56,000 nt of DNA from Diphasiastrum complanatum (GCA_029204225.1 CM055111.1:14283011-14339010); one strand, 5' to 3'; positions 22,405 through 36,408 are shown, counted from the first letter of the stretch. Notes: generated from the sequence alone by a model not told the origin. Made by a program: numbers and translations.

Positions 22405-25400
22405 AATTTTTTTTTGCCTTTTTGCAATGTCAAATCTATATGTCTTCTACATTCTGAGAAGATTTCCAAGACCTCACACACATTTGATCATTTGATCTCC
22501 CAACAAGTAGATCTACCAAACAACTATGGGAATAAGAAATCTATATGGAAATTCATATTATGAATCTCCTTGATCAGAGGGGTACTCAAGAAATAGTACC
22601 TTCTCCATCCATGCATTTCAAGCTATATCTTACATACATTTAGTGTCACCAATCCTGCCTTGTTTTGACAAGGGCATGTCAGCGTTTTTCATTACTCTAC
22701 CTACTAACAAAGGAAAATTGCAATTATCTAGGTGACGTATCAATACTGATGAATGAAATTTTTGTTCCACATGGTGCTCTGCATTTATCAACTCTTTGTA
22801 AAGATGGTATAGTTCCTTGTTTTTTTTCTCATTTTTTATGTCATTGACTCTTGATAGTCTTACCGAAGTAGCTAAGAGATCATTGCAAGTGTCTTGCGGA
22901 GACCAACTACCACCTACATTGGTTGGTTAACTAGAAGATTTAAGAAAGCAGACGAAGTAGCCAGAAGAAATAAATGGAAAGAGCCAAGAAGCTGAGAAGG
23001 AAAAGACGAAACTTAAGCAACAGATGAGTCAAATCGATCTTGACCAAAAGAAACTCTCTGGAGCAATGATAGTCGAATCTCCTCCTATGAAGCCCAAAGA
23101 CATCCAAAAGTAATGGATAAAAAAAGAAAGCTGCAAAAAAGAAAAAGATAAAGACAACCATGAACCTGCAAGACAGAAATGGGCTCCTCGCCAAGCAAGT
23201 AGTGGTCAAAACTCGACATTGCAATGGTCCAAGGCTGCAACTGTAGTATTATCAGTCCCTTCGCCAAGCCCTTCATCATGTTTCCCTACCGTCACCAACC
23301 CATCGGTCCAAATCTGTTTCTACCACTAATTTGTTGATGAGTCCATTCCCTTGAAGACTGTTAGCCAACATTTGTGCAACCTACTGATCGAAGGTTCTCT
23401 CCTTTTCGTCAAAGTGTCGACGAGACTGGGACTTCGACTGAGAGAAGAACTGATGAAATATCCAGAAGCAGAATGGAGGACACAAACCTCCCAGAAGTTA
23501 GAATCTGCCAAGAAACAAAAACTGATTTCATCTATGGCAGATACAAGTGACAAAAAAAAGAAGGAAAAGAGACACGAGGGAAACACTAAAGCATGCAAGG
23601 TTGTGAAGCTGCTGGGAGCTCTCCAATTTTGAGAATGTTGACCCCTTGCGGCAATAGGACATTTTGGTTAAATTGCGATAGTTTGCGAAAATAGTTTTGT
23701 GAAAAGAACCGACAACAATAAGCACTTGGTTTTTTGCAAGTGAACGAGGATCTATGCTTTTACAAGTGACAATTAAAGATGCCAATGCGGAAGCGAGGAG
23801 CAATATCATTCAATATGGGTTGCAATGGGTCCTGCAACACATTAGGGGTGGGATGGTGTTGGCTGATTCTGACGAATCCCCAAGATACTCGGCCAGAGCT
23901 ACCCAAGAGCACCTCGCACCTTAGACCGAAGAGGTCTCTGAAGAAGAGATGAACGAAGAATGAGAGCCGAGAAATGCTAGTTAAAAATGACAAGTAGAAA
24001 CTGTGTGAGCCTTATGGTGAATCTCAAAAGATGGAATGACCATGTGGGAACTAGTATTTCTAGGCATTTGTAATAAATGCAAGTAGACCCCTCTTAGAGA
24101 AACAGAGTGAGCCGTCTTTTGATGGTGACTTCTAGTGGAGAGAAAAATTCCACTTGAAATTTGTGTAATTTGGAATTGGATGCCACTTAAGGAGCTCTCT
24201 TGCTTATTTAAGAAATTCTACTTTTGTAAAAAGGAGCTTTTTGTGTAATGCATCTGCACCATGTCCAAATGAGAAGAGCCTCCACGAGTTTATGCATTCA
24301 ATCAGCTCCTTGATCATGATGGCTTTCTTGAGTGATGCCCCTATGATCATGCCTCTCATCTCTTTGTGTGTGGTTGTGAATTTAATGGTGGATTATTTTT
24401 CTTGCTTTTGTGGAACTAGTTATGGAATAGATTTCTTGCTTTTGTAGATTAATGTAGGAATCAACATTGTAGTAGATCATCTAGGTTGGGTTGTGGTTTA
24501 AATATTAAAAATCTATTGATAGTCCGGTTCGTGATGTTCTTGGCAGTCCAAGAATCAAGAAATGTGTATTTCTTGATTTTTGGGATCTCAAAAATGTTGC
24601 TTAGTATGTTCGAGTCTTGTTTCTTGTGGAATGCGTGTTAGCTTAGTTTTAGTTGTCAAGGACATGTCCATTCCGATTTTGTAGCATTAAAAGTGGATTT
24701 CATTGTTGTTCAACTGGACTGCACGTTGATTTCTTTGTTGAACGCATTGATTTACATGTTTGGTATGGAATGCATGTGAATACAGTTCAAGAGAGACCCA
24801 TTCGGATGTCCTCTGACAGGCAGGACAAAATAGTCCATTCTGCCTGATTTGGGCCTTAAATAAGCAAGATAAACATTCAAGAAAGCCCACAAACTTTGTT
24901 GATAGGTAGGAAGATTGCAATAGTTGACACTTTGGGACCTTTAGATCCATATGCTTTGCCAATATTCCTTTGCAAGTAAGAAATAAGGAGGATCTAATCT
25001 CAATCAAGAAGATGATGGTAGGATTCTCAAATTGGTTTCATGAAGGTTTCTCCACACATGGTTTCATGGAGATCTTCAAGAGGCAAAGCCGAGTCTTTGT
25101 GGCTCACAATACATGGCAAAGAGGGGCATTTTTCAGGTGGTATCTACTTCAACATATTTACTTTTGCTTCTCTTACATTATTTGATGTACCATCTTGCTT
25201 TTATGCGGTTTCTACATCTCATAGTTGCAGTGATGCAACACTTGTCTTGTATCATGCCTCTTGTATGGACATATTGCTCGTCTTTAATGGCTTAGATATG
25301 TTTCCAAATCATTTTGAAAGCAAGTGGTTGGGTCATCAAATGTATGCTCTTGGATCTAGTAAGAGCAAAATTGAGTTGTTACTCGGATTAAAAAATCATG

Positions 25401-25990
25401 TTTTTGTTTTTTCATTTTGTGAGGCATTTTGTAGGGAATCATTCACAAAGGATACTTACATCCTTAAGCAAGTATGTAGCCTCAAGAAGATCAAGATAGA
25501 GTTTGACTTCAAGATTAGATTCATCACGAAAAAAGTTCATAGTATGTGGACTAGTCAAGCTAGAAATTAAAATCTTGATAATCATCACATTTGCTCATCT
25601 TATGATCTTGATCTTTATGAGGCATGGAAGCCTCGGACTTCACTCTTTATGGTGAATCCATCTTCATGCAAGTGGAGCTTTCAAGTCAAAGATCATCATC
25701 AAGCATGGAGAAAGCACAAGGATTTGGTGGCAAATTGGTATAATGATCTTCAATGAAATTGGCAAGTGATTTCTACCAAAGAACTCTTATCATGGATATG
25801 GTGAAGTTGCTGCTATAGAGGATCCCTTGGCTGGTCTTCACTTCACATTCATACCAAAGGATCCACTCAACAAGCTTCACAAGCCTCTTGTTTGATCTAG
25901 TACCTTACCCAAGCTAGGATTTGAAGAGTGTGAAAAATTGGCAAAATCTAACTTTGTTATTCTACAATTCTTGTTTGTGAAAAAATCTCA
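22405..25990. other. decayed repeat sequence, no gene recognised
   Basis: Several frames of 60-176 codons occur (for example 25040-25570 plus), but none resembles a known family and none has a consistent codon pattern over its length. The purine-rich plus strand from 22920 to 23620 with Lys/Glu/Arg-rich frames may be the remains of a retrotransposon polyprotein. Confidence 0.3.
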
Positions 25991-25999
25991 CACGTGTGG

Positions 26000-26690
26000 A
26001 AAATAGTCAAAATAATCTTAGTCATGTTGAGTTAGGGGTACTCAAGTTTTTAGTAGAGATCTAGCCAAGTGTTTGATATTGATTAGGCCAAATTTGGCAT
26101 TAGAGGCAAAATAGGCAAGTATACATGGCAAGTTGTGATTAGGCCAAAAGTAGGTTGTGAGGTAGCTCTCGAGCCAAGTTAGGCTTATGACATTTGTCAA
26201 CTTTACATTTGGTGTGTGACATGTCTCCATGTGTTGGCATGAGAGTTAGTAACCAATCAAAAAACTAAAATCTATCAAAATGGTCCAATCAAGATTAAGG
26301 CCTCATATGTCACTCAACCAATAGGATTTTGAAGAGGAAAAGAAGGGGTCAAATCATATGTCACTCCCCTCTACCTCGAGTTGAGTTTTTTGGAGTTATG
26401 AGATTTTTACACTATTTTGAGTCAAAATTGTTTTCTCTCTCTACTCGAGTTCTTGATGGTTGATTCTCTCTCTACCCGAGCGGAGGGCATTTTCATACTT
26501 AGTTTTTTCATACTCAAGTCTCCACACGTGTGAATGTACTTGTATGAATGATTTATGCATGATTTTTAGTGCTCCTGCCTTAGATTGATGAAATAGATCT
26601 TGGTTTTCAATCTGTGTGATCTATGTGCAATCACCACATCTTAGGAAATCAAAATCACACTTTTTGGCTTTCCCAGTGTGAAATTCAACA
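26000..26690 (+). repeat. LTR fragment related to the 4.9-5.4 kb copia LTR
   Basis: The end of this stretch (ATGTGCAATCACCACATCTTAGGAAATC region, 26617-26690) matches, on the opposite strand, the inner end of the LTR at 4901-5000. It closes with TTCAACA at 26690, followed by ATGGCACCAGC in the place of the PBS. The outer end is not defined. No internal coding sequence follows, so it may be a solo or truncated LTR. Confidence 0.45.
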
Positions 26691-26850
26691 ATGGCACCAG
26701 CATGTGTTGCAAATTTTTTTTAAATGTAAAAAAAAAATCAGTTTAATGGCATAAAAACAGCCATTATGTATATAATATATCATATATAACATTATAAATA
26801 AATAACATATATCAAAGAAAAACAAAAACAAAATTATGTATCCGGACGAC

Positions 26851-26869
26851 CCCCCCCCCCCCCCCCCCC
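26851..26869. repeat. poly-C run (about 19)
   Basis: Homopolymer flanked by AT-rich sequence. Its length is unreliable in any assembly. Confidence 0.9.
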
Positions 26870-27609
26870 GCGGAAGGTATTCCGATGCATACATGAAACG
26901 TTGATAATAACATCACTTCAAAAAGTGTATAATAACACTTTCCAATAGAATCCCAAGATGGTTGGCATGATCAACCCATGTAGGGAAAGGAAAGAAAAAT
27001 CGACTTGATAACTCAATCCAAGGTTTCAGTTTTTGTATTGGTAGCATTGTAAGCAATTCTTTGCTGAATCCATTTCATATTTCATGTAACCTCAAATCCT
27101 AGATTTCCAGATCGGGGTGTTTAACAAAATCAAACTGCATATTTTAGCTTATAATTCCTACGTTTTCATAATCAGACTTTGTACCTACATCATACCTAGA
27201 TATCCACATACGTGTATAGACTTTGAAGTTTGAACATTGCGTGAATGATATTCTCGCTTCATAAAGCTTCTACCTCTTAGTACACAAAGCAGTAACCATT
27301 ACACATCATACTTCTGAAAAAAAAAAAACATTGCAATTGCATTTTAAATTGTCTGCAGAGTTTCATTATGATTGTCAATGTTGCAATGAAAATCTCAATG
27401 GATGATTGGGCCATATTTGTTTATGAGGCAGCTTAACTGTTTGACGTACGAACCTCAAAAAAAAAATTCCATATGCCAAAATACTCCATTGCCTACCTAT
27501 AGGTCCAAAATATCCTATAAGAATGCTATCTTATGAGATACATGAGAACTACCTATCCAGCCTCAGTTTGTGTTTACCAGGTTACCTTAACTGTCTTTTG
27601 ACACATCGG

Positions 27610-27672
27610 TCATAACGATATGTATTTTAGAACAGCACCACGTATTTTTTCCATGAACTTGGATACTTGTTC
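27610..27672 (-). CDS. last exon of the giant-intron coiled-coil gene
   Basis: After an acceptor TGATTACAG the minus strand reads EQVSKFMEKIRGAVLKYISL and stops at TGA (27610-27612). Start phase is 0, matching the end phase of the 29655-29744 exon. The tail FMEKIRGAVLKYI resembles the C-terminus of a conserved plant protein family that I recall but cannot name with certainty. The exon is 63 bases including the stop. Confidence 0.65.
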   Translation of the reverse strand, partial: EQVSKFMEKIRGAVLKYISL

Positions 27673-28079
27673 CTGTAATCATGTAAGAGAATCCACTTTT
27701 ACATTTGCAGCTTCTTCCTCTAGGTTTCATGATCTTGAGTGATCATCAACTTAAACTCAAAATCATGTGAACTTGCTTATCTGTAAACTTTTAAGTGGTA
27801 GCAGAAGGCAACTTAAACAGTACGATCTGAAGCTTGTGAATGAATATACTAGGTATTAAGAGAGCAGAATACAGGGGTAAAGAAACATTTACTTCATCAT
27901 AATTTCAAATTCCTTCATTCAGACTAGAAATGAATTTTATCACTAGCTCACACAAACCACAAATTGAGCAAGGGAGATGGACAAACATATGATGTGAAAA
28001 TTAGTGCTCTCAAGGTTGTGGCCCCTCAAATTATTAGATATACTCTTCTTCTGACTGGCCTATGAAGACATTAGAGCAT

Positions 28080-28910
28080 AGTTGCCCGTTCCGGAAAAAT
28101 CGTAAATATTTAACAAAGGAAAAAAAATGTTTTTTTTTTAACACTTAGTACCGCGTTCTGACCCGGTACGTTCCAATTGGAACAGTTTTGAATCATGTGA
28201 ATGCAACAATGAAGGATAATTCTGATATAAGGCTATTGATGAGTGTATGTAAAACTTTAGGAAAAGGAGTAAATACAACTTCGTGTGAGATGACTACTAT
28301 AAATACCCTGGATAGGTTCCTGTTTGTCAGCTTCCAATTAATTAGTCTTTGAATTTCTTAAGAGGAAGAGTGCAATAGACATTTTTCTTTGATTTCAATT
28401 GATCATCGACTTAAAATCTGCTATCCTCACTTCATGCATGAGGTTGGGTGAATGTGTTCAAAACTTGGTGTCAAACATAATTGCCAAGGAACGGGAACGA
28501 AATGGGAACGGGAACGTTTTCGAGAACTTGGGACTGTGGGAACACTACGTCATTAAATATAAGTTTGAAACAGTGCTCAGGAAAACCGGCAAAGTGTAGG
28601 AATGGCCCGGCCCTATTTCTTAAAAACAAGTATCTTGATACTTTTGATGGGTTTTTATATAGGCATATGAACCCTTTTATGGGTAACAGTTAACAAAAAA
28701 TTGAGAAGCTTTAAATAAAGCAGGTTTTGTTAGAAGATTTTGCTTTTGTTACTTGGGAACGCATTCCCAACCCTGGGAACGTGCCTGGGAATGCGTTCCC
28801 ACTGCTATGGGAACGTTTCCACCTGGGAATGCATTCCCGGGAACGCCTGGCAGGTGGGAACGTGGGGAATGCGTTCCCAGGGGGTGGGAACACATTCCCT
28901 GGTAACTATG
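28080..28910. repeat. cluster of GGGAACG-type short palindromes
   Basis: Two dense groups (about 28485-28545 and 28755-28903) consist of GGGAACG and GGGAACGCATTCCC, with the motif occurring in both orientations more than ten times. Single related sites (CGTTCCGG, CCGGTACGTTCCAATTGG) lie at 28085-28185. The sequence between the groups is AT-rich and non-coding. The layout suggests a small DNA transposon or MITE with subterminal arrays, but its ends and target duplication were not identified. Confidence 0.6.
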
Positions 28911-29517
28911 GTGTCAAAGCATCCCAGGAAATAGAAGAGGAAGGACATTAAGAAGGTCAAAAAGTAAAGGCACAGGTGTATCAAGGGCATTTTATCCTTG
29001 TATAATAAAATGTGCTGGTGCTAGGGAGGGACAATTCACACTCTTCTATTTCAGATTAGCAATGTTTTAGACTAATGACAAGGCTACAAACTGAAAATCT
29101 AACCTTAAAAAAACTAGGCAGAGTTCGATATTGTACAATGAGAAAAACCACCTACATGATAGTATGGAGGGGACTGAAACAGGAAAAATTGATGCATGAT
29201 AAAGAAGATTACCACACAAGGAGAAAAACCAACATCAGAAGTATTGGCAATGTAGAAGTAAACAAAACGTGTATAAAAAATATAAAAACAAATATAGAAA
29301 GAAAACTAAAAAATAACAAGAAAAAGAATGAAAATCTAGCATATGCAATCGCTGCTTTGCTCTGCAGCTGGGGATGCCGTTGCAGCTGAATGCCTAAAAA
29401 TTGGAGCTGCAGCAATGGAGGAGACAGATCCGATGGAAAAGACAAGGCAGCAGGAGAGGGGCAGGAGGGTAGTGAGCAGGCCTGAAGTAGGGACAGCATT
29501 GGTCAAAATGGGAATTG

Positions 29518-29533
29518 GGGGGGGGGGGGGGGA
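29518..29533. repeat. poly-G run (about 15)
   Basis: Homopolymer in a purine-rich stretch. Confidence 0.9.
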
Positions 29534-29654
29534 GGATTTTAGTGTTTTTTATCATTGCAAAGGAAAGCATATTTCATCCTTCATATATCTTCATAAAATC
29601 AAATGTAAGCAGCATGCATAAGTTTATGTTGAAAATATGTGACATCATGCATAC

Positions 29655-29744
29655 CTGTCCAGCAGCATTTGCAGTAGCAATATTCTGATCAAGAAGAGCA
29701 AGTAATGACCTATCCAGCTCATTTTTAGCAACCATTTCCAACAA
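29655..29744 (-). CDS. internal exon of the giant-intron coiled-coil gene
   Basis: The minus strand has GAGAACAG as acceptor and CAG/GTATGC as donor around a 90-base exon reading LLEMVAKNELDRSLLALLDQ then NIATANAAGQ. Both borders are phase 0. The next exon downstream on the minus strand is 27610-27672 and the previous one is 37094-37176. The sequence is amphipathic and protein-like, while its surroundings on both sides are full of stops. Confidence 0.72.
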
Positions 29745-32700
29745 CTGTTCTCACAACCAGAGGAATCAAATGTGTTGCACATTTAAAATCAATCAGCAGC
29801 TTTTTAAAAAAGGAACATGCAAAAAGTTAGGCAATTTAATTCGATATAAAAAGTAAATTGGAAACTTTCAAATATGATAGAAAATTGACAGTTGGCATAA
29901 TCACATATCCCTAGCTATCTACAAAGAAGGTTAATTTTTGTCAATTGCTTGGTACACAAGAATAGCATTGAAAAAATCTCAGACGTTTTACAATTCGAAG
30001 AAACTAGTCATATTTGATCGTACAAGAGATGCAAAAATTTAGATATTTTTAACTTTTAGGAAAAAAACTTAGATAAACAAACCTAAATATGGATACAAGG
30101 ACATAAAAGCAACAATATGGTAGTGTGCTGGTGCTCAAATCAAACATGCCAACAAGAATCTCCGGACAAACTATCTTACAAGAGCAAACCGGGACTGCAC
30201 GCTTGACCTATCCCTAGGTCATCACACATGATGCACCAACCGAAGAACATCCACTATGCATATAACTGTAGCATCTACCTGAGTGCCACGCCAATGGACT
30301 CGTCATCCACATACTATGCTCACATGATATCTCCAAACCTAGTCACCATCCTACTAGACAAGCTAATCTCCAAAGCATCACCCACCTCACCTGGCTCCTA
30401 GCATCTACTCGCTCTCCCTGGCTATGTGCCACCTTACATCATGCCAACACAACCTCGTCCCTGAGTCACTGCTCACGAGATCTCGAGATCAACGTCTCCC
30501 TGATCGTACTAGGGTATATGGCTCTGAGTGACTTTCTCTAGGCTTCTCCCTAATCTCATCACCTGTGAATCCGATCCAACTAGGTTCCAACACATGTGCA
30601 AGCCTAGACTCCTGCAAATACAGCCAAATGCATGACAGCTAGAGATGGCTTATCCATGCCCATGATGGTTGATGCCTCCCCATCAATGCCAATGCCAATG
30701 ACTAGCCCTATGTTGTAATGCCATCATGTACTCCCAAATGAGCATGAAGTCCTCGCTATTAGTGTCCCCTCCAGTAGATCACTAGCAAACCCCTCACCGC
30801 AATGTTTGCCCCCATCCCACCCAACCGTGCGATGTCCATCAGCTCTCCATCCTAGAGCTGGCTCATAAAGCTTCACGCCTTGCCCATTTGCATTTGGCAG
30901 TATCTTGATTCCATCATGAATTCCATCTATAAGTCCTACACATCAACCAATGACTCAAGTCTAGTCTGAAAATAGTTTCTCTCTGATGATCACCATGTCA
31001 TCCTGTAGTCCAAACCCTATCAGGTATCCCAATGCCATCTCTGATCATGAAGATCTGAGCATCTACCCTATAATGCCCCACCTGTATTCCCCCAAGCTAG
31101 CTCCAAAGCTGCTCCTATGAATGATTCCAAACCATTCCCGATGAATACACTAAGATGCAAACTCCAAAGCCACCATCAAGTCCCTCACATACAGTGCCTA
31201 CCAATATCCCTCCAAGTGAACTTGTGAGATCTCCCATGGCCCAAACCAAACGATCTACACCCTGTCATCACTGAAATCTGCATCCTTGATGCAATACTAG
31301 AACGGAAAATTGACTTGGCTTACCCAGAATAGGTAGTTGAAGTGTACATCCTCAATGACAAAACCTCATACACTGCTCCACAACTACAATGACTTGATTT
31401 GAAATGACTTACAACTGCAAATACCGCAAATCATCATACTTACCACTCACCAAGAGCATCCAAAGTGTGATTGCTGACCGTTCTTCATCTCTCGCGTGCC
31501 CCACACACAATTTGTCCAACGCAAGTCCGCTATCCCTGACACCACCTTGCACTTCAATCACCTGTGACCACCAAAATGTGTGCATATCCAAAGCTATTCC
31601 ACATTTCTCTCTGAACGAGAAATTTTCAAGTCGTAGATGCGTGTGTCAATGCAGCTATCACTCGACTCGACACTGCCACTACCGATCATGCCTGTGAGAG
31701 CGTTCCCCCAAAGTCATCCAACATTGGTCGGTTCTAACTCCACAAGTTGAACCTGATCATGAGAATTTTTCACCCATAACCGACATACCATGCCTACCTC
31801 TTACATGTGATTGCTTGCCCTCTCAAAATTGTCGCCAATGATGAGTAGTCATGACACCAAACTGCACTTCTGTCGCTAATACTAGCTTTCTCCACACAAT
31901 TCCGCTATCATTCGCCCTCATACCACATTTACCGCTTCCAGACACATCAGTACCCTGTCAAAAGTAAGCAAACATGATTTTGAAGTGATAATGCCTCATT
32001 GTACCAACCTGTAGCAAGTTTCACCAGCCAAAAATTGCCCCAAATTTGGCCTTACGGTACCCAAATAGCGAATGTAGCCCATCTCTAGGTCACCCACACT
32101 CCGCTCACTGGAATGGTGATGAAAACTCCTTGAAACACATTTCTCCCAGCTCGGTGACGTTGCTTTGTCTGCTAGCTCTGAGTAGCCAGTTTCAAGGGTC
32201 AATTTGGCCCAAGGATGGCCAAAAAAGGTGCCCTCTTGCCTAAGATAGGCCCTTCCAAAGGTTGTACTTGCAAAATAACTGGTTCTTCAAAAAGAAGATT
32301 TTTAATGAAGAATGAGCTTTTTAGAACTTTGGGTCCAATTTAAACTTTCACCATGAAAATTCTTAAAGAAGTTCTTCAGCGCCCTTCGAGGCCTTTCAAC
32401 TATCATCCAATAGTTATGTCAAATCTTACAGCCCACATAGCTCGCAATCCTGACCATAGATCTATGTGATTGCTGATCCAACGGTCCAAATGCCGTCTGC
32501 GCGTTGATTCACACCCTTGGGTCCACAGGCCTCTTCAAGACACTATGGACAGATTTGGCCATGCGGGCTGGTCGCGACCATCTCCAGCCTCTCTCTCCTC
32601 CTTGCTTCGTTGGTTTTAGCTATGGAAGAGGGTTTTTCTGCCCTCAATGAATCCAATCCAGCGCCCTCCTTCCTCCATGGCTGTCCACGACCTCTGGGGA

Positions 32701-33990
32701 TTATCTTGCTAGTACCAGGGCGCCCACCATCATGCATTTATAGCCATGAAAAAGACTTTCTACAGTGGAAGATCCACCCTTTTTCACCTGTAAACCCTAA
32801 CTATAAGGAAAGATAGATTTCTTGGCCATTTGTCAAGCTATTTCCAGGATTCTTGCAGTTTCTCACTTGTCTGAGGTCGCCCTACCTCTGCCTCGATGAT
32901 CCAATTTACAGCTCGTCAATTGGTGTCCAATAATTGACTGAAAACTGTTTTTGTGTACCATACTTGTAGGTACAGTCCGAGTGCCCTTTGTTTGGAGGTG
33001 ATAGCCTTTCGTTTGCGGCCTTAAAACAAGGTGACCTTTTTTAATATTTTGAACTACTTCTTCATTGGGAAAAAATTCACACTTCAGAACAAACTTGAAC
33101 TTCAGTAAAGAATCATGAAAAGTGTAAGTGGTACCGACTTCAAAGATACCTCAATAACCATGGAACCAATATCAGGAATAATAGCAACAACTGAAGTCAC
33201 TCAAATAAGCAAAGGAATCAAAGTACTACAATTAGGAATGGCAACTAAACCATGCTCAAGCTCAACATTTATTGTAGGATAGCAATGAGCAAAGTCATCA
33301 AAATGAGTATCAAGGCACTCAACATTAGCATCAAGCGTGGTATCAACATCGACCTGTATCTCCTGATCGACTACTAGATTTGGAACATCCTAAGAATCAT
33401 CCGTTTGTTGACACGTGCAAAAAAGATCATGGCTTGACAAAGGGCAGTGATAAATGTAATCCATGCAACATTGGTGGAAAAGTCAAAGCTCTACGTCTGG
33501 AACCTTGTATAGGCCGGCCACTGAGATATATGGTTACAGGTTGAACTTGATGAGTAGGACTGCACAGTATCAAAGATACATAGACCTCCATTTTACGGAG
33601 CCAATAGCAAGCTCATTGTGATTTGAAGAACCGTTGTAAATGGCTAGCTAATCTTTATCACGGAAATCATGCAATACGGTGTGGGAGACATTACCATTGG
33701 AAGAGGGTCCACGAGGTATCTTCAATACTGGAAGCGGGAAGAATATTCAAAGAGAAAAGACCTAACTATTGAAAAAATTCATGTGTAATTAGGAATATTT
33801 TAGCTGAAGGCCTAAATCATTTAAACCCCTACTTAGTTTTTAAACGATTAAGTTTTTTGATTTTCTAGATGGTCCTCCATTGAATATTTGTACTACAAAC
33901 AAAATAATCTTATGGTCAAATTTGAGGTAGGTGAAGAAGGGTAGGTTAAGTAGGTGCCTCGTGGCAGGTAGTGGTAGGTGGAGAGAGAGA
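29745..33990. other. intron sequence with decayed repeats
   Basis: This is most of the 7.35 kb intron between the 37.1 and 29.7 kb exons. From 30120 to 32900 the composition shifts to C-rich plus strand with no long frame, as in an old LTR element; ATTTATAGCCATG at about 32738 could be a TATA region of an LTR. A minus-strand open stretch of about 55 codons at 33190-33395 (VPNLVVDQEIQVDVDTTL) is protein-like but unrecognised. Confidence 0.35.
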
Positions 33991-34100
33991 GAGAGAGAAG
34001 AAGAAGAAAGAAAGAGTTTATTAATGTCTATCAAGTGCCTGTGGGCACAAAAGACAAAATACAATACATACAAAGTAGGAGCAATGTCCCTATGAGGACT
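33990..34100 (-). mobile_element. LINE-like 3' tail
   Basis: The minus strand reads a 3'-UTR-like segment (TTTTGTGCCCACAGGCACTT, then GACATTAATAAA) followed by a CT-rich tail. The same arrangement and the core GACATTAATAAA recur at 55465-55560. This fits the 3' ends of plant non-LTR elements. No reverse transcriptase is present. Confidence 0.4.
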
Positions 34101-34367
34101 TATTTCTAGAAACTATCTCTCTACCGGAAGTCAACTAAGTACGAATAAAACAACAATCTCACATCATGCAAGAAGGAGATGCAAGAGCTTAACCAACCAC
34201 TCTGCTGAGGTACAAAGGCAAGAGCTTAACCACCCGCTCTGCTGTGGCAAACGACTAAAGAAACACCAAAAACACTGAGTCACTGAGTGGCTGATCTGAA
34301 GAAGCGAGTGATAGGCTGTGAAGTGCATGCTGGAGGCTCACGATCGACTCGGTAAGGCCGTCGTGAG

Positions 34368-34371
<4 letters not shown>

Positions 34372-34426
<55 letters not shown>
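34372..34426. repeat. (GA)n microsatellite
   Basis: Perfect GA tract of about 27 units. Confidence 0.95.
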
Positions 34427-34429
<3 letters not shown>

Positions 34430-36344
34430 CTTTAATAAAGGGCTTTTGTAGCGGATTAGTCTAGAGGCTATGATAGCATTGTTATGCCACCATTGAGCAC
34501 TTGATATCGTTGTGCTTTCGTACCTTCATAATAAAGGGCTTTCTTCATGACTTATGTTGTCATTATGATGAATGATAAGAGTAGTACTGCAACCTTGTAC
34601 TTCATTTAGTTTTGTGTTATACTTAATTGAATGCAAGTAGGACAGTACTTAGTCCAACCTCTTTGACTATTAATCATGCTATGGATAGCACTAAGTCTTA
34701 AATCAGGGCCATGAAAATTCTGGACAGATTTAACAGTGATTTACTTCACGGTATCAAAGCAGGTGCATCTGGACAGAGAGCACAGTCCCCATACGGTTCA
34801 TACTATATGAAGATTGACCAAGAAAGTAGAACTAAAGGCAGTAAATGTATTAAATCTGAGCAGGTTTTAGGGATTTCTAAAGCAGATTTGGAGGTTTTTC
34901 CAGCATTTGCAAGCAGTCAAGCACAATTGGTACCTGCTGAAGGCTGTACAATCCATAGTGCAAACTGCACAGTACCTGCAGAAGTCTGTGTAGAGGCTGC
35001 AGTAGATTGTGCAAATCTTATTTTCAAGGTCAAATACGCAGAGCTGGAGTTTTTCCTGATTTTGAAGTCTGAGAAGTACAGACAATACTTATCAAAATCC
35101 GTATTGCAAATTGTACAGGCTGTAAAAAGGTCCGTACAATTTTGTACTTTTGTGTAACAATGCCGTAATTTCCAAGTTTTGAAAGTTTTTCCTTGGTAAT
35201 TCCTTAAATGACATTCAGAATAATTATTGCAGAAGATTGTACAAAGTGAAGAATTTGTACATCAAGTTGTACAGTCCCTATTGTACGCTGTACAAACCTA
35301 TGTTAACAATTTCTCAGTAATTTTCCACAAATTTTACATGGGCATAGTTTGTTAATGATTTTGGGGCTACAATACTTTCAGTTTTTTGTGGGCCATAAAT
35401 TTTGGAAATTGTGGGCCAAAGTACCTACAATAGTAATTACAACAATTCTTTTGGCTACAATACTTGCAAAATAATTATCAGGACTACAGTACTTGAAAAT
35501 TTTTTGGAGGCAAATCTTGATTAAGTTTTTGGGCTACAACACTAGGAAGTTGGGGAAAAAGTTTGATCAATTTTTGGACCAATAGTACTTGAATAAGGAT
35601 TCCTAAATAATTTTTGGATACTTACTTCAGTATTATCCTATTTTGGTCAAAATTTGTGTTTTAACACCATTCTATTTCCCTCATCCATCTAAGATAGATT
35701 CTTCTAGTGATTTAACAATCATAGAAAAGTTTGATGGAGATAATTTCTACATGTGCCATTTAAGTTGAGAATGGTACTTTTGGCCAAGGACTTCTGGGAT
35801 ATCGTACCTGGTACTGAGTTAAACTAGAAGTAGATTTGCTAGCTATTGCAAGGTGGAAGTAAAAGGATGGCAAACCCTTGCCACTATTGCTTTAAGCCTC
35901 AAAGATTTACAAATCTCACATGTTAGCACAGCCAACAGTTCCCAAGCGGCATGGGGGACATGTTGACTGGTTTTTATGAAGTCAAAGATGTGGGTTCAGT
36001 TCTATTGCAAAGAAAGAAATTCTTTTCTTTCAAGATGGATGAGTCCGATACATTGGCTGTGCATGTCGATAATTTTAAGTCATTGTGAGAGCAAATGGTT
36101 TCTATTGGCTCACCAAAACAAGTTCAAAACAGTTGATGCTGATTTAGAGAAATCAGAGGATCTAGAAAATGCATTCATAGACAGGCATGGAAATTTCAAA
36201 AATCTAGGTATCTAGATTCAGAAGCAACATAGCTTATGACCAATCACAAAAAATTGGTTTGTCGAGTAAAAAGAGAGTAGCTCAAACAAGTTTATTCAGC
36301 ATGGAGATAGCAATCCACACCAAATTGATGTTGAAGGAAACCAT

Positions 36345-36408
36345 ACAATTACAACTCAAAGATGGTGTTACCAAGCTAATTCCTCAAAGATGGTGTTACC
36401 AAGCTAAT
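36345..36408 (+). repeat. 31-bp tandem duplication in copia
   Basis: The unit CTCAAAGATGGTGTTACCAA plus GCTAATTC occurs twice in a row and shifts the polyprotein frame. Confidence 0.85.

Noticed and set aside
25040-25570. 176-aa plus-strand frame
   Set aside because: No recognisable domain, biased toward Phe/Ser/Leu, inside decayed repeat; kept only as unassigned sequence.
28711-28990. Four overlapping frames across the GGGAACG arrays
   Set aside because: Repeat-driven in both strands; no coding signal beyond the motif.
34711-35157. 148-aa plus-strand frame starting just before a PBS-like site
   Set aside because: It overlaps the copia LTR end and leader, shows no domain, and is rich in repeated TGTACA/GTACAA units; best taken as non-coding leader.
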